64,000 nucleotides of DNA from Roseiarcus sp963748545 (GTDB lineage: Bacteria > Pseudomonadota > Alphaproteobacteria > Rhizobiales > Beijerinckiaceae), in assembly GCA_963748545.1 (NCBI GenBank), contig CAVVJO010000035.1:434001-498000 (forward strand), given 5' to 3'. Shown one piece after another: positions 63,487 to 64,000 of the stretch; positions within the stretch are counted from its first letter, which is position 1, and each line of letters opens with the position of its first letter. The translations under genes were made by a program, and so were the position numbers. The notes beneath the pieces were generated by a model. That model saw only the letters and a list, made by a program, of their open reading frames with translations, was not told the DNA's origin and made no database searches.

Positions 63487-64000
63487 ATGACCCCCGAAGA
63501 ACGTCAGATGCTCGCTGGTCTGTTCGAGCGCATCAACGCGGCCGGCGCGGCTCCGCGCGATCGCGACGCAGAGACCTTCATCAACGACGCCGTTCGTGGA
63601 GCGCCGTTCGCGCCTTACGTTCTGGCCCAGACCGTGCTCGTTCAGCAGCATGCGCTGGAAGTCGCGTCGAAGCGCATCTCCGATCTGGAGGCGGCCGCGC
63701 AGCATGCGACTGACCCGGCTCAGGAGCAGGGCAGCTTCCTTGGCAACCTCGGCCGGTCGATTTTTGGCGGCCCTTCGTCGGCGCCGCCGCCCCTCTCGCC
63801 AGGGCTATGATCCGGCTTATCAGCAACAGCCTCCACAGGCGCCGGGCTACGCGCCCCCGCCACCCTCGGGCTATGCCCCTCAGCGCCCCGGCCCATGGGG
63901 GGGCGCTCCTCAGGCTCAGCCGGCGCCTTTCCCGCAACAGGGCGGCGGAGGCGGGGGCTTTCTGCAGAACGCCGCCTCTACCGCAACGGGCGTCGCTGGC
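63487..64000 (+). CDS. DUF2076 family protein, incomplete at window end, frameshift near 63793
   Basis: At least 171 codons, running off the window. MTPEERQMLAGLFERINAAG starts the DUF2076 pattern, followed by DAETFINDAVRGAPFAPYVL and QTVLVQQHALEVASKRISDL. A Gly/Pro/Gln-rich, disordered-looking tail follows in a second frame (GYDPAYQQQPPQAPGYAP); removing one C from the CCCC at 63790-63793 joins APPPSRQGYDPAY. Usually such proteins end in a Gly-rich segment; here it is heading that way. Role unknown, periplasmic association is suggested in literature only loosely. Confidence 0.75.

Overview
The window is 64 kb of GC-rich DNA from an alphaproteobacterium, most likely a member of the Hyphomicrobiales (Rhizobiales). 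The gene families, the rimP-nusA-ylxR-infB-rbfA-truB order, an A-type RNase P RNA, a cluster of GANTC (CcrM-type) sites and a hopanoid-type HpnL membrane protein all fit this group. The genus cannot be fixed from this sequence. No rRNA, tRNA, CRISPR array, insertion sequence or prophage was found.

Layout. 0-6 kb: 3' part of ispH, an HTH protein with a repeated tail, and a type I secretion pair (HlyD/HlyB). 6-11 kb: Ohr peroxidase, a PaiB-like protein and ispG, then 3-hydroxybutyrate dehydrogenase and a patatin on the other strand. 11-15.2 kb: urease accessory genes ureG, ureF and ureE, with two unrelated genes between ureG and ureF, then rnpB. 15-18 kb: a VOC protein, three tandem glycine-zipper lipoproteins and a peptidoglycan amidase. 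18-25 kb: glnE, a two-component system and a DegP protease. 25-29 kb: DMT exporter, rpmF, ybjN-like, ubiK-like and an alcohol dehydrogenase.

29-45 kb is the metabolic centre. One strand carries a protocatechuate 4,5-cleavage operon (ligC, ligB, ligA, ligI, ligK, ligJ) plus a second extradiol dioxygenase pair, with a divergent LysR regulator. Next come an AraC regulator, a cytochrome P450, its [2Fe-2S] ferredoxin, a DUF1932-type dehydrogenase and a five-gene LivKHMGF-type ABC importer. The likely sense is uptake and oxidation of a lignin-type aromatic acid, then ring cleavage to pyruvate and oxaloacetate.

45-50 kb: a YqjD/YqjE-like membrane pair, a sulfotransferase, the HpnL-like protein and an unassigned radical SAM protein. 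50-58 kb: the translation/transcription operon rimP to truB, behind a probable attenuator. 58-64 kb: a Tat-exported DMFA2-domain protein, an unknown single-pass membrane protein, purA and the start of a DUF2076 gene.

Eleven genes need a one-base correction (13 sites in all) to read through, mostly in short homopolymer runs. In each complete gene the correction restores a length divisible by three. These are probably base-calling indels rather than true pseudogenes, so such genes are annotated over their full span.
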